Assembly (NCBI GenBank): GCA_016845785.1
Contig: JAERSH010000042.1
Location: forward strand, 1 to 64,000
DNA length: 64,000 nt
Source of the DNA: Fidelibacterota bacterium
GTDB taxonomy: Bacteria; Fidelibacterota; Marinisomatia; Marinisomatales; TCS55
Reading direction: 5' to 3'
Part shown: positions 50,652 to 60,452 of the stretch, piece by piece
Numbering within the stretch: position 1 is the stretch's first letter
How the letters are laid out: each line of letters starts with the position of its first letter
Program-made: the position numbers and the translations under genes
Notes under the pieces: generated by a model
Told to the model about the DNA's origin: nothing
Databases searched by the model: none
What the model saw: only the letters and a program-made list of their open reading frames with translations

Positions 50652-53369
50652 ATGTCAGATCAGAAATCCACAAGAAAACGCCTCTTTCTTATTGATGGCT
50701 ATGCCATGCTTTATCGCGCCCATTTTGCTATGATTCGAAATCCCTTGATAAATAGCAAGGGGATGCATACATCTGCATTGTTTGGATTTACAAATCAAGT
50801 GCTGAAATTGCTTCGGCAAGAAAAACCCGATTACCTCATGGCTGCATTTGATTCATCCAAAAAGACATTTCGTCATGATAGGTATCCTGAATACAAAGCA
50901 ACGCGTGAAAAAATGCCGGATGAAATGCGTGAACAATTGCCTTACCTGTGGCAATTGATGGAAGCCATGCGTATCCCAACCATGGAATCCCCCGGATTCG
51001 AAGCGGACGATATTATCGGTACATTGGCAAAACAGGGTGAAGCAGAGGGCTATGATATTTACATCGTTAGTGGTGATAAAGATTTTATGCAATTGGTCAA
51101 TGAAAACATATTCCTCTATTCACCTTCAGGCCGTCAAGCGGAATTAAAAATATATGATCGGGATGGTGTAGAGGAAAAATGGGGGGTGCCACCAGAAAAA
51201 ATAATTGATCTTTTAGGCCTCATGGGAGATTCATCCGATAACGTACCCGGTGTGATGGGTGTAGGTGAAAAGACGGCTGTAAAGCTTTTAAATGAATATG
51301 GCACCTTAGTCAATGCACTTGATCATGCAGATGAAGTGAAAAATAAGCGGGCGAGAGAAGGACTTCAAAATTGCAGAGAAGAAGCCATTCTCAGTCAGGA
51401 ATTGGTCACGATCAAAACAGATATGGATCTGGACACCAATTTTGATGATATGGCCACAGACGGTTTTGATGTGAATGCACTGGACGCCCTATTCAGAGAA
51501 TTGGAATTTCAGGCCCTACAAACGCAACTTAATGCATTCCATGGGGAAGTGCCTACCCAAGAAAAACGACCAGAAAAAGATTATAGAGCCCTTGTAGAAT
51601 TGAATGAGATTCAATCCTATGTAAATGAAGTCAAAGAAGGGGAGTGGCTGTCATTTGATTTAGAAACGACTTCGGTTGAACCCATGCGGTGTGATATTGT
51701 GGGTCTATCATTTTCTACGACAGAAAATTCCGGTGTTTATATCCCAATCCATTATAAAGAAAAAACGTCAGATTTATTTGATGATCATTTGACGAAGGTG
51801 TTGGAATTACTACGACCCATGATGGAAAATGATAAAATTCCCAAAACAGGTCAGAATGTAAAATTTGACGCATTGATTCTTCGTAAACATGGTGTCAAAG
51901 TAAATGGAATCAAATTCGACACCTTATTGGCTGCTCACTTGTTGAAGCCGGAATCCAGAAATCTCAAACTGGATAATTTGAGCATGGAACATTTGGAATA
52001 CAGAATGGTCCCCATCACCGATCTCATCGGAAAAGGGAGAAATCAGATTTCAATGGCAGAGGTGGAATTAGAAAAAGCCACATATTATGCGGCAGAAGAT
52101 GCAGATATTGCCCTTCAATTAACCCATATTTTTGAAGCGGAATTGAAGAAAGAAGGCCTGGATGGCTTCTTCAATGATATCGAATTACCTTTATTGCCAG
52201 TTCTCCTTGAAATGGAGTTCAATGGCATGTTTGTGGATGGAGAAATGTTATCCACCATGTCGGATACATTGGGTAAAAAGATTGATGCATTGGTAGCGAA
52301 TATCCAGAAAGAAGCAGGGACGGAGTTCAACGTAAACTCCACCCAGCAATTGGCCAATATTCTGTTTGATATTAAGGGACTGCCCGAAATCAAAAAGCGA
52401 TCCACTGCTGAGGATGTACTTCAACGGTTGAAAAATGAACATCCCATTCCGGAACTGGTATTAGAATACCGAAAGCTGAATAAATTAAAAAATACATATA
52501 TTGATGCATTGCCGGCCTTGATTCACCCGGAGACAAAGCGGATTCATTCCACATTCAGCCAGACAGTGGCGGCCACAGGCAGATTGTCTTCCCGTGATCC
52601 CAATTTTCAAAATATTCCTATTCGAACCGAAGAAGGACGTGCCATTCGAAAGGCATTTCGATCCTATGAAAAGGATTGGGTCATTTTTTCTGCCGATTAT
52701 TCCCAGATTGAACTGCGGATTATGGCGCATCTCAGCAAGGATCCTGCTTTGGTAGAGGCATTCAACAAGGGTGAAGATATTCATACCCGAACGGCGGCGG
52801 ATGTATTTAATGTAGCTATGGAAGATGTGATCCCCGAAATGCGGCGAACGGCCAAAATAGTCAATTTCGGATTGCTTTATGGCGCAGGACCATTTCGTAT
52901 GAGCCAAGAGTTAGGCATCCCGCAAAAAGAAGCCAAATCTATTATTGAAGCCTATTTTGAACGGTATGCCGGCATTAAAAACTATATTGAATCTACTGTC
53001 GAAAAAGCCAGAGAATCCCAATATGTTGAAACCATGCTGGGCCGACGTCGTCCTGTTTGGGATATCGACAGCAAAAACCATCTCCACAGAGAGGCGGCCA
53101 AGCGGATGGCCATCAATATGCCCATCCAAGGCACCAATGCTGAAATGATTAAATTGGCTATGATTGCCATTCAATCCCAAATTGAAGCAGATGGGATGGC
53201 CTCAAAAATGATTAGTCAAGTTCACGATGAATTGGTATTTGAAGGACCAATAACAGAATTAACAGATCTCCAAACTTTGGTGGTTGATCAAATGGAAAAA
53301 GCATTGCCCTTATCCGTACCCATTATTGTGGATTGCGGATACGGTGAATCCTGGTATGAGGCCCATTAA
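50652..53369 (+). CDS. polA: DNA polymerase I
   Basis: The 905-residue protein has all three PolA domains. The 5' nuclease (about 1-295) has FLIDGYAMLYRAHFA, EADDIIGTLA, VSGDKDFMQLV and LMGDSSDNVPGVMGVGEKTA. The 3'-5' exonuclease (about 310-490) keeps its acidic residues in LSFDLETTSVEP, QNVKFDALIL and AAEDADIALQL, so proofreading is probably active. The polymerase (about 520-905) has TGRLSSRDPNFQNIP, FSADYSQIELRIMAHLS, RRTAKIVNFGLLYG and QVHDELVFE. It acts in Okazaki fragment processing and repair. Its stop overlaps the next ATG (TAATG). Confidence 0.97.
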   Translation: MSDQKSTRKRLFLIDGYAMLYRAHFAMIRNPLINSKGMHTSALFGFTNQVLKLLRQEKPDYLMAAFDSSKKTFRHDRYPEYKATREKMPDEMREQLPYLWQLMEAMRIPTMESPGFEADDIIGTLAKQGEAEGYDIYIVSGDKDFMQLVNENIFLYSPSGRQAELKIYDRDGVEEKWGVPPEKIIDLLGLMGDSSDNVPGVMGVGEKTAVKLLNEYGTLVNALDHADEVKNKRAREGLQNCREEAILSQELVTIKTDMDLDTNFDDMATDGFDVNALDALFRELEFQALQTQLNAFHGEVPTQEKRPEKDYRALVELNEIQSYVNEVKEGEWLSFDLETTSVEPMRCDIVGLSFSTTENSGVYIPIHYKEKTSDLFDDHLTKVLELLRPMMENDKIPKTGQNVKFDALILRKHGVKVNGIKFDTLLAAHLLKPESRNLKLDNLSMEHLEYRMVPITDLIGKGRNQISMAEVELEKATYYAAEDADIALQLTHIFEAELKKEGLDGFFNDIELPLLPVLLEMEFNGMFVDGEMLSTMSDTLGKKIDALVANIQKEAGTEFNVNSTQQLANILFDIKGLPEIKKRSTAEDVLQRLKNEHPIPELVLEYRKLNKLKNTYIDALPALIHPETKRIHSTFSQTVAATGRLSSRDPNFQNIPIRTEEGRAIRKAFRSYEKDWVIFSADYSQIELRIMAHLSKDPALVEAFNKGEDIHTRTAADVFNVAMEDVIPEMRRTAKIVNFGLLYGAGPFRMSQELGIPQKEAKSIIEAYFERYAGIKNYIESTVEKARESQYVETMLGRRRPVWDIDSKNHLHREAAKRMAINMPIQGTNAEMIKLAMIAIQSQIEADGMASKMISQVHDELVFEGPITELTDLQTLVVDQMEKALPLSVPIIVDCGYGESWYEAH

Positions 53370-54295
53370 TGGAAGCCAGTATTACCCTTAAAAAAGTTGG
53401 CAAATTGATTGGGGATAAAACCATCCTCGCCAGTTTAACTTTTGGAATTGAACGGGGATCTCTGGTGGCGGTTATCGGAGATAATGAGGCAGGAAAATCC
53501 ATGTTGCTAAAGGTGATTTCCGGCATTGAATATCAGGAGTATGGTCAAGTATTTATTAATGGATTGGACGCTCAAAAACGCCGGTTAGAAGTGATGTCAT
53601 CCATTGGGTTTGTGCCCCATGAAGTAGATCTGGATCCGTGGTTAACTCTGGAACAAAATATTCAATTTATGGGAAAGCTTTACGGTGTGGATACGGAAAC
53701 AGTGAATACTCGAATGGTACAGCTGGCCCGTGAACTTCATATTATTCCTTATTTAAAAAGGATGGCGGGCGAAATATCACCGGGGATTGTGAAAAAAGGC
53801 ATGGTCTTAAGAGCGCTCATCCACGATCCTGAAATTTTAATTATGGATGATCCTACAGCCTTTATGGATGCAGAATCTTACCGCCATACATGGGATTTAT
53901 TACTCCGATTGCGGGGACAAAAAACCATTTTATACGTGAGTCAATCACTCCAAGAAGTCGAAGAAGCACACGATCGAATTTTGGTATTGGAAGATGGTCG
54001 AATTGCCTTGGACGGCAGTTTGGATAAATTGTTGGGCAGTACATTCGAATTCCATCAATTCCAGATTGAATTTGAAGAACTTTCAGATGATCTATTTAAG
54101 GCATTATCCAAGTTGCCAAAAGTGAAAAACCCATCCCGAATTGGAAACAGCATTCACTTTTATGGCCGAGAACGAAATGTATTTTTTGATGTATTGAATG
54201 CTGCATCTGCCGCCGTGATGAAAGATATCAGCGTTCAAAAATTAGGGCTTCAAGACTTGATGGATGCAAAATATGCAAAGGATGGCATCCATTGA
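53369..54295 (+). CDS. ABC transporter ATP-binding protein with degenerate motifs
   Basis: The 308-residue ABC ATPase has a Walker A loop GDNEAGKSM that fits the GxxxxGKS pattern. The signature region reads EISPGIVKKG where LSGGQ-like sequence is expected. Walker B is ILIMDDPTAF, with Asp in place of the usual catalytic Glu, and the switch-region histidine appears replaced in LYVSQSLQEVEE. ATP binding looks possible, but hydrolysis may be slow or absent. A C-terminal extension of about 90 residues follows. It overlaps polA by one base and the permease gene by four. Confidence 0.85.
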   Translation: MEASITLKKVGKLIGDKTILASLTFGIERGSLVAVIGDNEAGKSMLLKVISGIEYQEYGQVFINGLDAQKRRLEVMSSIGFVPHEVDLDPWLTLEQNIQFMGKLYGVDTETVNTRMVQLARELHIIPYLKRMAGEISPGIVKKGMVLRALIHDPEILIMDDPTAFMDAESYRHTWDLLLRLRGQKTILYVSQSLQEVEEAHDRILVLEDGRIALDGSLDKLLGSTFEFHQFQIEFEELSDDLFKALSKLPKVKNPSRIGNSIHFYGRERNVFFDVLNAASAAVMKDISVQKLGLQDLMDAKYAKDGIH

Positions 54296-55041
54296 TAAAG
54301 GCATTGTTATTGAGAAGAGTATGGTTAATTCGCCACCGTTTCATGACCACCTTGGCATTTATGATTCTACTGCCACTCATGCTCCATGTATCCATTACCA
54401 TGGTGATGAAAAATATACTCGTTAATTCACTCGGCAATATCCCTTACGATATATGGGTCTTCCCGGGCATCATTTTGTTAATTGCTGTATCCTCTACATT
54501 TGCCATGATCTACAGGGATTTATTTGATCTGCGGATTCATAAAAAATCCTTTATACCCATCACCATGGCACCCTATAGTAAGTTTCATCTTGTGGTAGGA
54601 TTTTTAACCACCTCGATCATTGAATCTCTAATATATGTCATTTTCGCCATGAGTATTCTCACACTATTACTTTCATCGCCTCTCCCATGGATGGCCTATT
54701 TGATCATACCCATTTTCACATTTTTATATTCCTTTTTATTGGGAAATCTCATGATCACATTTTCTATGCTGACTGACAGAATTTCCACATATCTATCCAT
54801 TTCAGTCATCATGTTTTTATTTATCATTTTCGGCACAGGTGTTTTGGTTGAATTTGACTTCTATCCAAAGACCATTGGGACCATTCTATCTTACAATCCA
54901 TTAAGTATTGTATTGACCCAATTACGGCAAATTCTTTTTGAAGGCTCCATCCAAGGGGAATTATTGGCCATACCCATTGTCACATCCTTGATATGGACAT
55001 GGCTGAATGGCATCCTGTTAAAACGGAGACTTAAACAATGA
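54292..55041 (+). CDS. ABC-2 type transporter permease
   Basis: The 249-residue protein starts with TTG overlapping the stop of the ATPase gene. It has six hydrophobic segments in the ABC-2 arrangement, with the segment FAMIYRDLFDLRIHKKSFIPITMAPYSKFHLVVG between helices 2 and 3 and SYNPLSIVLTQLRQILFEG before the last helix, both typical of drug, polysaccharide or lipid exporters. Substrate is unknown. With the preceding ATPase it would form one exporter. Confidence 0.83.
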   Translation: MIKALLLRRVWLIRHRFMTTLAFMILLPLMLHVSITMVMKNILVNSLGNIPYDIWVFPGIILLIAVSSTFAMIYRDLFDLRIHKKSFIPITMAPYSKFHLVVGFLTTSIIESLIYVIFAMSILTLLLSSPLPWMAYLIIPIFTFLYSFLLGNLMITFSMLTDRISTYLSISVIMFLFIIFGTGVLVEFDFYPKTIGTILSYNPLSIVLTQLRQILFEGSIQGELLAIPIVTSLIWTWLNGILLKRRLKQ

Positions 55042-55499
55042 GAGCTTATCTTTCCGGCGCCATGGAATATGCCCATGATGAAGGGGCCGGATGGCGTGAA
55101 ATGATGACCGCATGGTTGGATGAATCCTTCGGACACACGGTTTATAATCCGGTAATTGAATCTCAAAATCTCATCGAATCTTATGGCGCGGAAGATTATC
55201 GTGAATGGAAGCAAACCGATCCAAAGCGATACGCAGATTTTATTCGCGTATGCGTGGATCGAGATATCGACACTGTCCGTCATGGGGTGGATTATATCAT
55301 TTGTCTCTGGGATGATTATGTATTGAAAGGGGCCGGCACTCATGCGGAAGTCACATTGGCTTATGATATTAAAAAACCGGTTTACTTGATCAATCAATTA
55401 TCCAATGGTGATATGAGTGGGTGGATTATGGCATGCAGTACAGAAATATTTTCTGACTTTGATTCACTTAAATCTTTTTTATTAAAAACCTATTCCTGA
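55038..55499 (+). CDS. Nucleoside 2-deoxyribosyltransferase-like protein
   Basis: The 153-residue protein begins RAYLSGAMEYAHDEGAGWRE, the start of a Rossmann-like deoxyribosyltransferase fold. It has YNPVIESQNL, DRDIDTVRHGVDYIICLWDDY, and the segment GAGTHAEVTLAYDIKKPVYLI, in which the glutamate corresponds to the family nucleophile. Related proteins cut or exchange the base of nucleosides; many in this superfamily are of unknown role. It overlaps the permease gene by four bases and lies six bases before alr. Confidence 0.72.
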   Translation: MRAYLSGAMEYAHDEGAGWREMMTAWLDESFGHTVYNPVIESQNLIESYGAEDYREWKQTDPKRYADFIRVCVDRDIDTVRHGVDYIICLWDDYVLKGAGTHAEVTLAYDIKKPVYLINQLSNGDMSGWIMACSTEIFSDFDSLKSFLLKTYS

Positions 55500-55505
55500 T
55501 ATCTC

Positions 55506-56612
55506 ATGCGCGGACCGAAAGCAACTATTCATCTTGATCGATTAGCGGCGAACTATAACCGAGTGAAAAACAGAGTGGATCATAAACCCATTATGGCCGT
55601 GGTTAAAGCCAATGGATATGGTCATGGTGCTGTGGCTTGTGCCCAAAAACTTGAATCCCAGGGATGCCAATTTTTTGGCGTATTTACACCTGAAGAGGGA
55701 TTCGCACTTCGGGATGGGGGCATCCATTCGGATATATTAGTATTCAGTCGAATGGATCCTGAACAATTGGATGGAGCCATTCAAAATAATTTTACTTTAG
55801 ATGTTTCAGATCCTTCTGATGTGAATACCTTGATTGCATATCATAAAAACAATGGCCAATCTCCGAAATTTCATTTAAAAGTAGAGACGGGCATGACCCG
55901 TTTGGGCATCGATATGGATGCAATGGATAAAGTGATTCAGCAATTGGTTGATCACCCAGAATTGAATTGTTATGGTATTTATTCTCATTTTGCCACGGCG
56001 GATGAAGGGGATTTAACCTATGCATTGGCACAAGAGGCAAAATTTAAATCAATATTGGTGTTGGCAAACCAAAAGGGTATTCAATTTAAATATATCCATT
56101 TTTCAAATAGTGGTGCCGTTTTAAATATGGATCAAAGTGAATATAATTTAGTTCGGGTTGGAATGCTTCTTTATGGCGCATATCCTTCTGATGAAGTCCC
56201 TCAGGATTTAGACATTCAACCGGTCATGACATTCACTGCACCGATTGTATCTGTGCGCCACGTTCCTCAAGATACTGCCGTGAGTTATGGGGGTGTTTAC
56301 CATACCAAAACGGACACAAATATTGGTGTGATTCAGTGCGGATTTTCCGATGGGTTACCGCGATCGTGGTATGTGGATGGATATGTATCTTATCGAGGGA
56401 ATTACCACCCCATTGCCGGGCGGATTTGCATGGATCAATTCATGGTAGATTTTGGCAATACAAATCCCACAGAAGGAGAAGATGTATTGCTCATGGGTAA
56501 AAGGGGCGAAGATGAAATCACCATGGAAACTGTCGCTAAATCCATCAATTCTACCCCCTATGTTTTATCCACGGCCATTGGTGGCCGAACCGAGCGAATC
56601 TATCAGGATTAA
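55506..56612 (+). CDS. alr: Alanine racemase
   Basis: The PLP enzyme makes D-alanine for peptidoglycan. The 368-residue protein has the Schiff-base lysine at Lys34 in MAVVKANGYGHG, HLKVETGMTRLG, YGIYSHFATADE, the opposing-face catalytic tyrosine in AVSYGGVYHT, and PIAGRICMDQFMVD near the C-terminus. It precedes the NamZ-like muramidase by 32 bases. With the dcw genes at the other end of the window it supplies the D-Ala used by Ddl and MurF. Confidence 0.96.
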   Translation: MRGPKATIHLDRLAANYNRVKNRVDHKPIMAVVKANGYGHGAVACAQKLESQGCQFFGVFTPEEGFALRDGGIHSDILVFSRMDPEQLDGAIQNNFTLDVSDPSDVNTLIAYHKNNGQSPKFHLKVETGMTRLGIDMDAMDKVIQQLVDHPELNCYGIYSHFATADEGDLTYALAQEAKFKSILVLANQKGIQFKYIHFSNSGAVLNMDQSEYNLVRVGMLLYGAYPSDEVPQDLDIQPVMTFTAPIVSVRHVPQDTAVSYGGVYHTKTDTNIGVIQCGFSDGLPRSWYVDGYVSYRGNYHPIAGRICMDQFMVDFGNTNPTEGEDVLLMGKRGEDEITMETVAKSINSTPYVLSTAIGGRTERIYQD

Positions 56613-56644
56613 TTCCCTGAAACTGTATTAGATTTTCCCCGGAA

Positions 56645-57949
56645 ATGATTCGAGGAAATCCAGTCCACACCCTATTTACTAAAGCCGCAATTTGGCTTTC
56701 ACTTGCCTTTGGGCAATCCTTTAATCACAGTACAGTGATGCCCGTCCCGGACCTTTCATTCCATCCATCCATTTTCTATGGGTTGGATGTGTTGGAACAA
56801 ATGGATTTTAAACCGCTCTACGGTAAAACAATTGGCGTCTTTACCAATCAAACAGCTGTAAACCGTCAAGGTACACATCTACTGGATTTGTTGAAGGCTC
56901 ACCCCAAAATAGATGTAGAAATTATTTTTACACCACAATATGGATTATTTGCCCAGCAGAATGAGCGATTCAAAATTCAAGGAGATCAAAAGTACGATCC
57001 CATTTATAATGCACGAATCGTAGAAGTATTTGGCCGAAATGTGAAACCACCGGAATGGGCCATGCGCGGGTTAGATCTCATTCTAATTGACATTCAAGAT
57101 ACTGGTGTGCGGTATTCCACCTATGTGGCCACCACAACAAAAATTATGGAAGTGGCCAGTGAATGGGATACACCTGTCATGCTTTTAGATCGGCCCAATC
57201 CACTGAGAGGCGATCGGGTGGATGGTCCTGTCGTCCGCCCCCAATTTCAATCATTTGAAGGGTATCATTTGGTGCCCATTCGTCATGGAATGACCATGGG
57301 AGAAATGGCCATTATGGCCAATGAAATGGGGTGGATAAAAAATTTAAAACGGGTGAATCTGACGGTCATCCCCATGGCCAATTGGAAACGGTCTTACTGG
57401 TTGGATCAATCGGAACATCCATGGATTAAACCTCAGCCTAAAATTAATTCGTTACGAACCAACTTAGCTTATGTGGGATTTGGATTATTAGAAGGGACAA
57501 ACCTTAACGATGGACGCGGTACCAATCGCCCTTACATGCGTGCAGGTGCCCCTTGGCTATCCGGATCTCATTTGGTGGAAAAGTTATCGGCACTAGATCT
57601 TCCGGGGGTAGAATTTCGAATCGTTGAATATATCCCCAGAAAAAAGCCCGAAGATAAAGTCGTTCCCATGCATGTCAATACAGTGTGTAGTGGTGTGGAT
57701 ATTTATATAACCGATGCGAATCGATATGATCCATTGGCAACGGCCACGGCGATTATGGTATTGGCCTATCAACTCTATCCACGGCAATTCCAATGGGATG
57801 AAGTCAATCGAATTGATATGTTGTATGGTCACAGACAATTAAGGGTATTTGCTGCCCAGGGAAAACCGGCCAATTATCTGCCGCCATTATGGCTGAAGGA
57901 TGTGCTGAAATTCAATGAATTTCGCCAGCAATTTTTCCTGTATCAATAA
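56645..57949 (+). CDS. NamZ-like exo-beta-N-acetylmuramidase (DUF1343)
   Basis: The 434-residue exported protein has an N-terminal hydrophobic signal (FTKAAIWLSLAFGQS) and then the DUF1343 fold with LYGKTIGVFTNQTAVNRQG, IFTPQYGLFAQQNE, DLILIDIQDTGVRYSTYV, MLLDRPNPLRGDRVDGP and GLLEGTNLNDGRGTNRPY. Bacillus NamZ of this family removes non-reducing terminal MurNAc from peptidoglycan fragments (glycoside hydrolase family 171). The same recycling role is inferred. The PQYGLF segment differs slightly from the PEHGLRG form usual in the family. Confidence 0.88.
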   Translation: MIRGNPVHTLFTKAAIWLSLAFGQSFNHSTVMPVPDLSFHPSIFYGLDVLEQMDFKPLYGKTIGVFTNQTAVNRQGTHLLDLLKAHPKIDVEIIFTPQYGLFAQQNERFKIQGDQKYDPIYNARIVEVFGRNVKPPEWAMRGLDLILIDIQDTGVRYSTYVATTTKIMEVASEWDTPVMLLDRPNPLRGDRVDGPVVRPQFQSFEGYHLVPIRHGMTMGEMAIMANEMGWIKNLKRVNLTVIPMANWKRSYWLDQSEHPWIKPQPKINSLRTNLAYVGFGLLEGTNLNDGRGTNRPYMRAGAPWLSGSHLVEKLSALDLPGVEFRIVEYIPRKKPEDKVVPMHVNTVCSGVDIYITDANRYDPLATATAIMVLAYQLYPRQFQWDEVNRIDMLYGHRQLRVFAAQGKPANYLPPLWLKDVLKFNEFRQQFFLYQ

Positions 57950-57952
57950 TTT

Positions 57953-59095
57953 ATGATTCGCAAATTTTTTCCTTTTTCCTTCTTTCTAATTACTTACTCC
58001 TTTTCCCAAACTCACTTTACCATTCCCCAAAATGTCTGGCGAATCAGTCTTCAGCAGGAGATAGCCAATGGCAAATGGAAAGGGCATGATGGGAAGGATG
58101 GATGGACTGATTATCAATATGTTTATAATGGCTCAGAATACACCCTTAATCAATATTGGAAACGGAATCTCAATACCCAATCCATTCAAATAGAATATGG
58201 TTTGACGGATCGATCCACTTTTAATATGATCATCCCGCGACACCCTAAATTTGAACAAACCCATACATGGACGATATCCGGTGGCGGCAGTCAAGCGGAT
58301 TTAGATAGTGTCATGGCATTTTATTTTCCGAAAAATAAATCCAATTCAGGGCTTGGTGATGTGACCATCGGCATGAATGTACTCATCATTGGCAATCCGG
58401 CTTGGCGTGGGGGCAAACAAAAATATTCATTGTATGGGGGGATTGACGCCACTTTTCCATTTGGTGAACGGTTGGAAAAATATTATCCCAAAGAAGTGGA
58501 TGCAAATGGGGTGCCGGATCAATTCAAACAATTACCTATTGGCAATGGACTCACTCGTTGGCGAGGTCGTGCATTCGGGGAATTATATCGAAAAGTGTGG
58601 GGTCGCCTCATCAATATCAATTGGTCTGCAAGTGGCGCAACGTATAGCCGTGAGGTTATCAACCCGTCTTACTCGTTCCTTTGGCATACAGAAACTCATA
58701 TTGATTCCGTTTCAGCAGCCATCGGTAAAGACGTTCTTCATGAACAGGGTTTTGAAATTGCAGGATCCATTCAAGGACAAATGGAAGCCATTCCACAGCG
58801 TTTATTTGTATCCACCGGAGTTAACTGGCTTTTTTCCGGACGGGATAAGTTTTCATCACGATCTGACTCGTGGAATAGTTGGATGGCATCCCGAAAAAAT
58901 TATGACACGAAACGAACAGCCGTATCTCAATATGTAAAAGTCAATATGCTCAATGTGGATCCATTCAAACAAATCGGCCCACTCCCGTTTGAATTGGAGG
59001 TAGGTGTGCAATGGTTCGTGCCATATTTGACCTATCATACCTTTGGTACTACATCCACATGGTTTCGGATTAGTTCTTACTTTCAGGCATGGTAA
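57953..59095 (+). CDS. Putative outer-membrane beta-barrel protein (unknown)
   Basis: The 380-residue protein has a signal peptide (IRKFFPFSFFLITYSFSQ). The mature part is made of alternating polar and aromatic stretches typical of beta strands (YTLNQYWKRNLNTQSIQIEYGL, RGRAFGELYRKVWGRLININW) and ends in an aromatic-rich strand (STWFRISSYFQAW). This is consistent with an outer-membrane barrel. It begins three bases after the NamZ-like gene, so they are probably coexpressed. No named family is recognised. Confidence 0.68.
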   Translation: MIRKFFPFSFFLITYSFSQTHFTIPQNVWRISLQQEIANGKWKGHDGKDGWTDYQYVYNGSEYTLNQYWKRNLNTQSIQIEYGLTDRSTFNMIIPRHPKFEQTHTWTISGGGSQADLDSVMAFYFPKNKSNSGLGDVTIGMNVLIIGNPAWRGGKQKYSLYGGIDATFPFGERLEKYYPKEVDANGVPDQFKQLPIGNGLTRWRGRAFGELYRKVWGRLININWSASGATYSREVINPSYSFLWHTETHIDSVSAAIGKDVLHEQGFEIAGSIQGQMEAIPQRLFVSTGVNWLFSGRDKFSSRSDSWNSWMASRKNYDTKRTAVSQYVKVNMLNVDPFKQIGPLPFELEVGVQWFVPYLTYHTFGTTSTWFRISSYFQAW

Positions 59096-59128
59096 TCGAT
59101 TAAATTAGATACTTCGACAAGCAACCAA

Positions 59129-60409
59129 ATGATTGATTCAAAAAAAACCATTCTCTCATGGTCTTTATATGATTGGGCCAACAGTGCTTTTTCCACAACT
59201 GTTATGGCAGGTTTCTTTCCCATATTCTTTGAGAAATATTGGTCCACCACTGAGTCCGTTACCTTAAGTACACTCTATTTAGGATTGGCCAATTCAATTG
59301 CGTCTATTATTGTTGCTGCTTTTGCGCCCTTTTTAGGTGCCATTGCAGATCGTGGCACGGCAAAAAAGAAATTTTTAACCCTATTTGCATTTTTAGGCAT
59401 AATTGGTACAGGCGCATTATGGATCGTAAAACAAGGTCAATGGCAAATGGCGGTCGTCTTTTATGTGGTGGCATCTGTTGGATTTTTAGGTGGAAATATA
59501 TTTTATGATTCGTTGTTGCCGGGTGTGGCATCAAAAAAGAAAATGGATTATACATCATCATTGGGATTTGCATTGGGCTATATCGGTGGTGGATTATTGT
59601 TTTTAATCAATGTACTTATGTACCAACAACCGGAATGGTTTGGCATTCCGGATGGATCCACAGCAATTCGGCTTTCTTTTTTATCTGTGGCAATATGGTG
59701 GGCGATTTTTTCAATTCCCATTCTCCTATTTGTAAAAGAACCAAAAATACATGAATCGTTGCCCATACATAAGGCTATTCGATCTGGATGGTTGCAGCTG
59801 GTTTCGACTTTTAATGATATCCGCCATCTAAAAGTAGTGGGTATGTTTCTGTTGGCTTATTGGCTATATATTGATGGGGTCGATACAATAATTCGGATGG
59901 CGGTAAAATATGGTACAAGTATTGGTTTTTCTTCCAGCTCTTTAATTATTGCCTTACTCCTCGTGCAGTTTGTGGCATTTCCTGCCACACTTGCCTATAA
60001 TTATTTTTCATCAAAAATCGGCATCAAAAATGCAATTTATACGGCAATATTTGGATATACCATCATCACCATATTTGGTGCACTCATGTCAAAGGAATGG
60101 CATTTTTATACCTTGGCAATTGGGATTGCCTGTTTTCAAGGCGGCATTCAAGCCTTGAGTCGATCCATGTATGCTCGGATAATTCCCAGTGAAAAAGCGG
60201 CGGAATTTTTTGGGTTTTACAATATGTTAGGCAAATTTGCAGCCATTATTGGACCACCTTTAATGGGATATGTGGGATTAGTGACCGGAAATCCACGCAT
60301 AGGCATTTTATCTTTGATTGTTTTATTTTTTGCCGGTGCCTATTGCTTATCTAAAGTAGATCTTGCCGAGGGAGAACGGATGGCAAAAACATATTTATCG
60401 AAGGATTGA
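59129..60409 (+). CDS. MFS transporter, UMF1/Atg22 family
   Basis: The 426-residue protein has about twelve membrane helices and the family start ILSWSLYDWANSAFSTTVMAGFFPIFF. Further landmarks are PFLGAIADRGTAKKKFL, NIFYDSLLPGVASKKKMDYTSSLGFALGYIGGGLLF and FQGGIQALSRSMYARIIP. These match the UMF1 branch of the major facilitator superfamily, related to yeast Atg22 amino-acid exporters. Its substrate is not known. It ends about 45 bases before the structured leader described next. Confidence 0.9.
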   Translation: MIDSKKTILSWSLYDWANSAFSTTVMAGFFPIFFEKYWSTTESVTLSTLYLGLANSIASIIVAAFAPFLGAIADRGTAKKKFLTLFAFLGIIGTGALWIVKQGQWQMAVVFYVVASVGFLGGNIFYDSLLPGVASKKKMDYTSSLGFALGYIGGGLLFLINVLMYQQPEWFGIPDGSTAIRLSFLSVAIWWAIFSIPILLFVKEPKIHESLPIHKAIRSGWLQLVSTFNDIRHLKVVGMFLLAYWLYIDGVDTIIRMAVKYGTSIGFSSSSLIIALLLVQFVAFPATLAYNYFSSKIGIKNAIYTAIFGYTIITIFGALMSKEWHFYTLAIGIACFQGGIQALSRSMYARIIPSEKAAEFFGFYNMLGKFAAIIGPPLMGYVGLVTGNPRIGILSLIVLFFAGAYCLSKVDLAEGERMAKTYLSKD

Positions 60410-60452
60410 AAAAAATCCTTGAAAATCATACCGGCTTAAAGATAAACTTTTT

